Shown here piece by piece: positions 42,039 to 43,433 of a DNA stretch of 43,433 nucleotides; position 1 is the first letter of the stretch, and every line of letters starts with the position of its first letter. The notes beneath the pieces were generated by a model. The model searched no databases, was not told where the DNA came from, and worked only from the letters and a program-made list of their open reading frames with translations. Origin of the DNA: Alphaproteobacteria bacterium (GTDB lineage: Bacteria > Pseudomonadota > Alphaproteobacteria > Rhizobiales > Rhizobiaceae); contig JAJRQF010000017.1 in NCBI GenBank assembly GCA_024280375.1, forward strand, positions 1 through 43,433. Reading direction: 5' to 3'. The translations under genes and the position numbers were made by a program.

Positions 42039-43433
42039 TTATTTCGCCTGGGCGCGGGCAGCCTCGACAACCGCATCTGCGGTAATGCCAAACTGCTTGT
42101 AAAGCTCCGGTGCTGGTGCTGATGCACCAAAACCGCTCATGCCAACAAATGCGCCATTGCGGCCAATCCATTGATCCCAACCCATGCGGATTGCAGCTTC
42201 AACCGCAACACAAGGTGCAGAGCCCAGCACTTCATTTTGATAGGCGTCGTCCTGGCTTGCAAAAAGCTCCCAGCAAGGCATGGATACGACAACGGCTTTA
42301 ATACCGTTATCGGCCAGCATTCCAGCTGCCTCCACTGCGATCTCAACTTCAGAGCCGGTGGCCATCAGGGTCACATCACGCTCACCATCGCAATCACGCA
42401 AAATATAGGCGCCCTTTGCGGTGAGGTTTTCAGAAGTATGGTCGGTTCGAACTGTTGCCAGACCCTGACGGGTGAGACAAAGCACGGATGGTGTTTTTTC
42501 TGACTTCAGCGCCAATGCCCATGATTCTGCAACCTCAACCGGGTCACAGGGGCGGAAAACATTGAGGTTTGGAATGGCACGCAAAGATGCAACATGCTCA
42601 ACCGGCTGGTGGGTCGGACCATCTTCGCCAAGACCGATGGAATCATGGGTCATAACATGAGTTACAGGCACGCCCATCAAAGCGCCTAGACGAATTGAGC
42701 CGCGGCTGTAATCAGCAAATGCCAGGAACGTGCCGGAATAAGGCTTAAAGCCCCCATGCAGCGAGATGCCGTTCATCATGGCGGCCATGGCATGTTCACG
42801 CACCCCGTAGTGAATGTAGTTGCCGCCAAAATCATCGGCAGAAACCGGGCGATAAGTGCTGGTTTTTGTGCCGTTTGAACCGGTCAGATCAGCCGAGCCG
42901 GAAATCATGGTCGGACAAGCAGTGTTCAGAACTTCCAAGGTCTTCTGGGAGGATATGCGGGTTGCCAATTTTGGCGCTTCGCTGGAAAATCCTGATTTAA
43001 TGCCATCGACAATTTCATCGAAATTGCCCGGCAGTTCACCGGCCATTGCGGCGCTGAAATCGGCGCCTTTGTTTGAAGCATCAAGGCGTTTTTGCCAAGA
43101 AGCTCGATCTGCTGCACCGCGAGCGCCTACCGAATGCCACACCCCTGCGATATCGGCGGGTACTTCAAACGGAGCAGCAGACCAACCAAGAGCTGCACGA
43201 GTGGCAGCAATTTCTTCATCACCCAATGGCGCGCCGTGGGTTGCGGCGGTGCCTTGTTTGTTGGGTGATCCAAATCCAATAATAGTTTTACAAGCAATCA
43301 ATGTCGGCTTGTCGCTTTTTTGTGCCGCTTCAATTGCAGTTGCAATCGCATCCATATCATGGCCATCGACTTGAATAGTGTTCCAGCAACTGGCTTCAAA
43401 ACGGGCAACCTGATCGGTACAGGTAGCAAGCGA
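42039..43433 (-). CDS. tkt: Transketolase, C-terminal part (gene continues beyond the window)
   Basis: The reading frame is open to the right edge (43433), so about the first 200 residues are missing; 464 residues are visible. The edge reads SLATCTDQVARFEASCWNTI, then DGHDMDAI, typical of transketolase. Next come PTLIACKTIIGFGSPNKQGT, the pyrimidine-binding domain with YGVREHAMAAMMNGISLHGG and HDSIGLGEDGPTHQPVEH, and the C-terminal domain with LMATGSEVEIAVEA. It transfers two-carbon units in the regenerative arm (cbbT in operon terms). It is the most upstream gene of the CBB run in view. Confidence 0.97.
   Translation of the reverse strand, partial: SLATCTDQVARFEASCWNTIQVDGHDMDAIATAIEAAQKSDKPTLIACKTIIGFGSPNKQGTAATHGAPLGDEEIAATRAALGWSAAPFEVPADIAGVWHSVGARGAADRASWQKRLDASNKGADFSAAMAGELPGNFDEIVDGIKSGFSSEAPKLATRISSQKTLEVLNTACPTMISGSADLTGSNGTKTSTYRPVSADDFGGNYIHYGVREHAMAAMMNGISLHGGFKPYSGTFLAFADYSRGSIRLGALMGVPVTHVMTHDSIGLGEDGPTHQPVEHVASLRAIPNLNVFRPCDPVEVAESWALALKSEKTPSVLCLTRQGLATVRTDHTSENLTAKGAYILRDCDGERDVTLMATGSEVEIAVEAAGMLADNGIKAVVVSMPCWELFASQDDAYQNEVLGSAPCVAVEAAIRMGWDQWIGRNGAFVGMSGFGASAPAPELYKQFGITADAVVEAARAQAK

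Overview
The window looks like a chromosomal segment of an alphaproteobacterium, most likely of the order Hyphomicrobiales (Rhizobiales), with roughly even base composition by eye. Pointers are the FMN-riboswitch/RibH2 lumazine synthase pair, the cpa/tad gene order, a DUF6492 glycosyltransferase, and a palindromic intergenic repeat of a type I recall from Mesorhizobium, Ochrobactrum and relatives. The organism appears able to fix CO2 through the Calvin-Benson-Bassham (CBB) cycle. No transposase, integrase, phage gene or CRISPR array was seen.

Layout. (1) 1-1.9 kb: tRNA-Trp on the minus strand; an FMN riboswitch driving a RibH2-type lumazine synthase; a nucleoside hydrolase. (2) 2-12.5 kb: an exopolysaccharide locus of the Wzx/Wzy type. 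It has a kinase-less Wzz/GumC-like co-polymerase with a long cytoplasmic N-terminus, a Tat-exported GH10 glycanase, a flippase, four glycosyltransferases (DUF6492, WecG/TagA, GT4, GT2) and an O-antigen-ligase/polymerase. The initiating sugar-phosphate transferase and outer-membrane exporter are not in the window. (3) 12.5-20.6 kb: part of a Tad/Flp pilus operon read leftward, cpaB-cpaC-small lipoprotein-cpaE-cpaF-tadB-tadC-tadD. The pilin, prepilin peptidase and a normal CpaD are absent, and a dispersed palindromic repeat supplies the stop codon of the small lipoprotein. (4) 20.8-25.6 kb: gcvT-gcvH-gcvP behind a tandem glycine riboswitch, preceded by a HAD phosphatase. (5) 26.4-30.1 kb: accessory genes, namely an HSL-type hydrolase with an altered catalytic motif, a short LuxR-type HTH protein and an autotransporter. 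(6) 30.1-43.4 kb: a long leftward CBB operon, tkt(partial)-gap-pgk-fba-cbbL-cbbS-cbbQ-cbbO-rpe-cbbZ-cbbY, followed by a dimethylarginine dimethylaminohydrolase.

How the genes work together. RuBisCO is form IA, accompanied by the CbbQ/CbbO activase pair and with no carboxysome genes in view. Transketolase, GAPDH, PGK, aldolase and epimerase serve the reductive and regenerative arms. CbbZ and CbbY remove RuBisCO by-products (2-phosphoglycolate and xylulose-1,5-bisphosphate). FBPase, phosphoribulokinase and CbbR are not seen and may lie to the right. The riboswitch-controlled glycine cleavage system nearby could dispose of glycine formed by photorespiratory salvage. Many junctions in the pilus and CBB operons use TAATG or ATGA overlaps, and strong intercistronic hairpins flank cbbS.

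Most of the window is well-known biology. The points I consider most worth a second look are the Ser-to-Thr/His-to-Pro hydrolase, the repeat that terminates the lipoprotein in the cpaD position, the Tyr-rich tail and long N-terminus of the Wzz protein, the hairpins and repeat inside the CBB operon, and the autotransporter with its neighbouring regulator.
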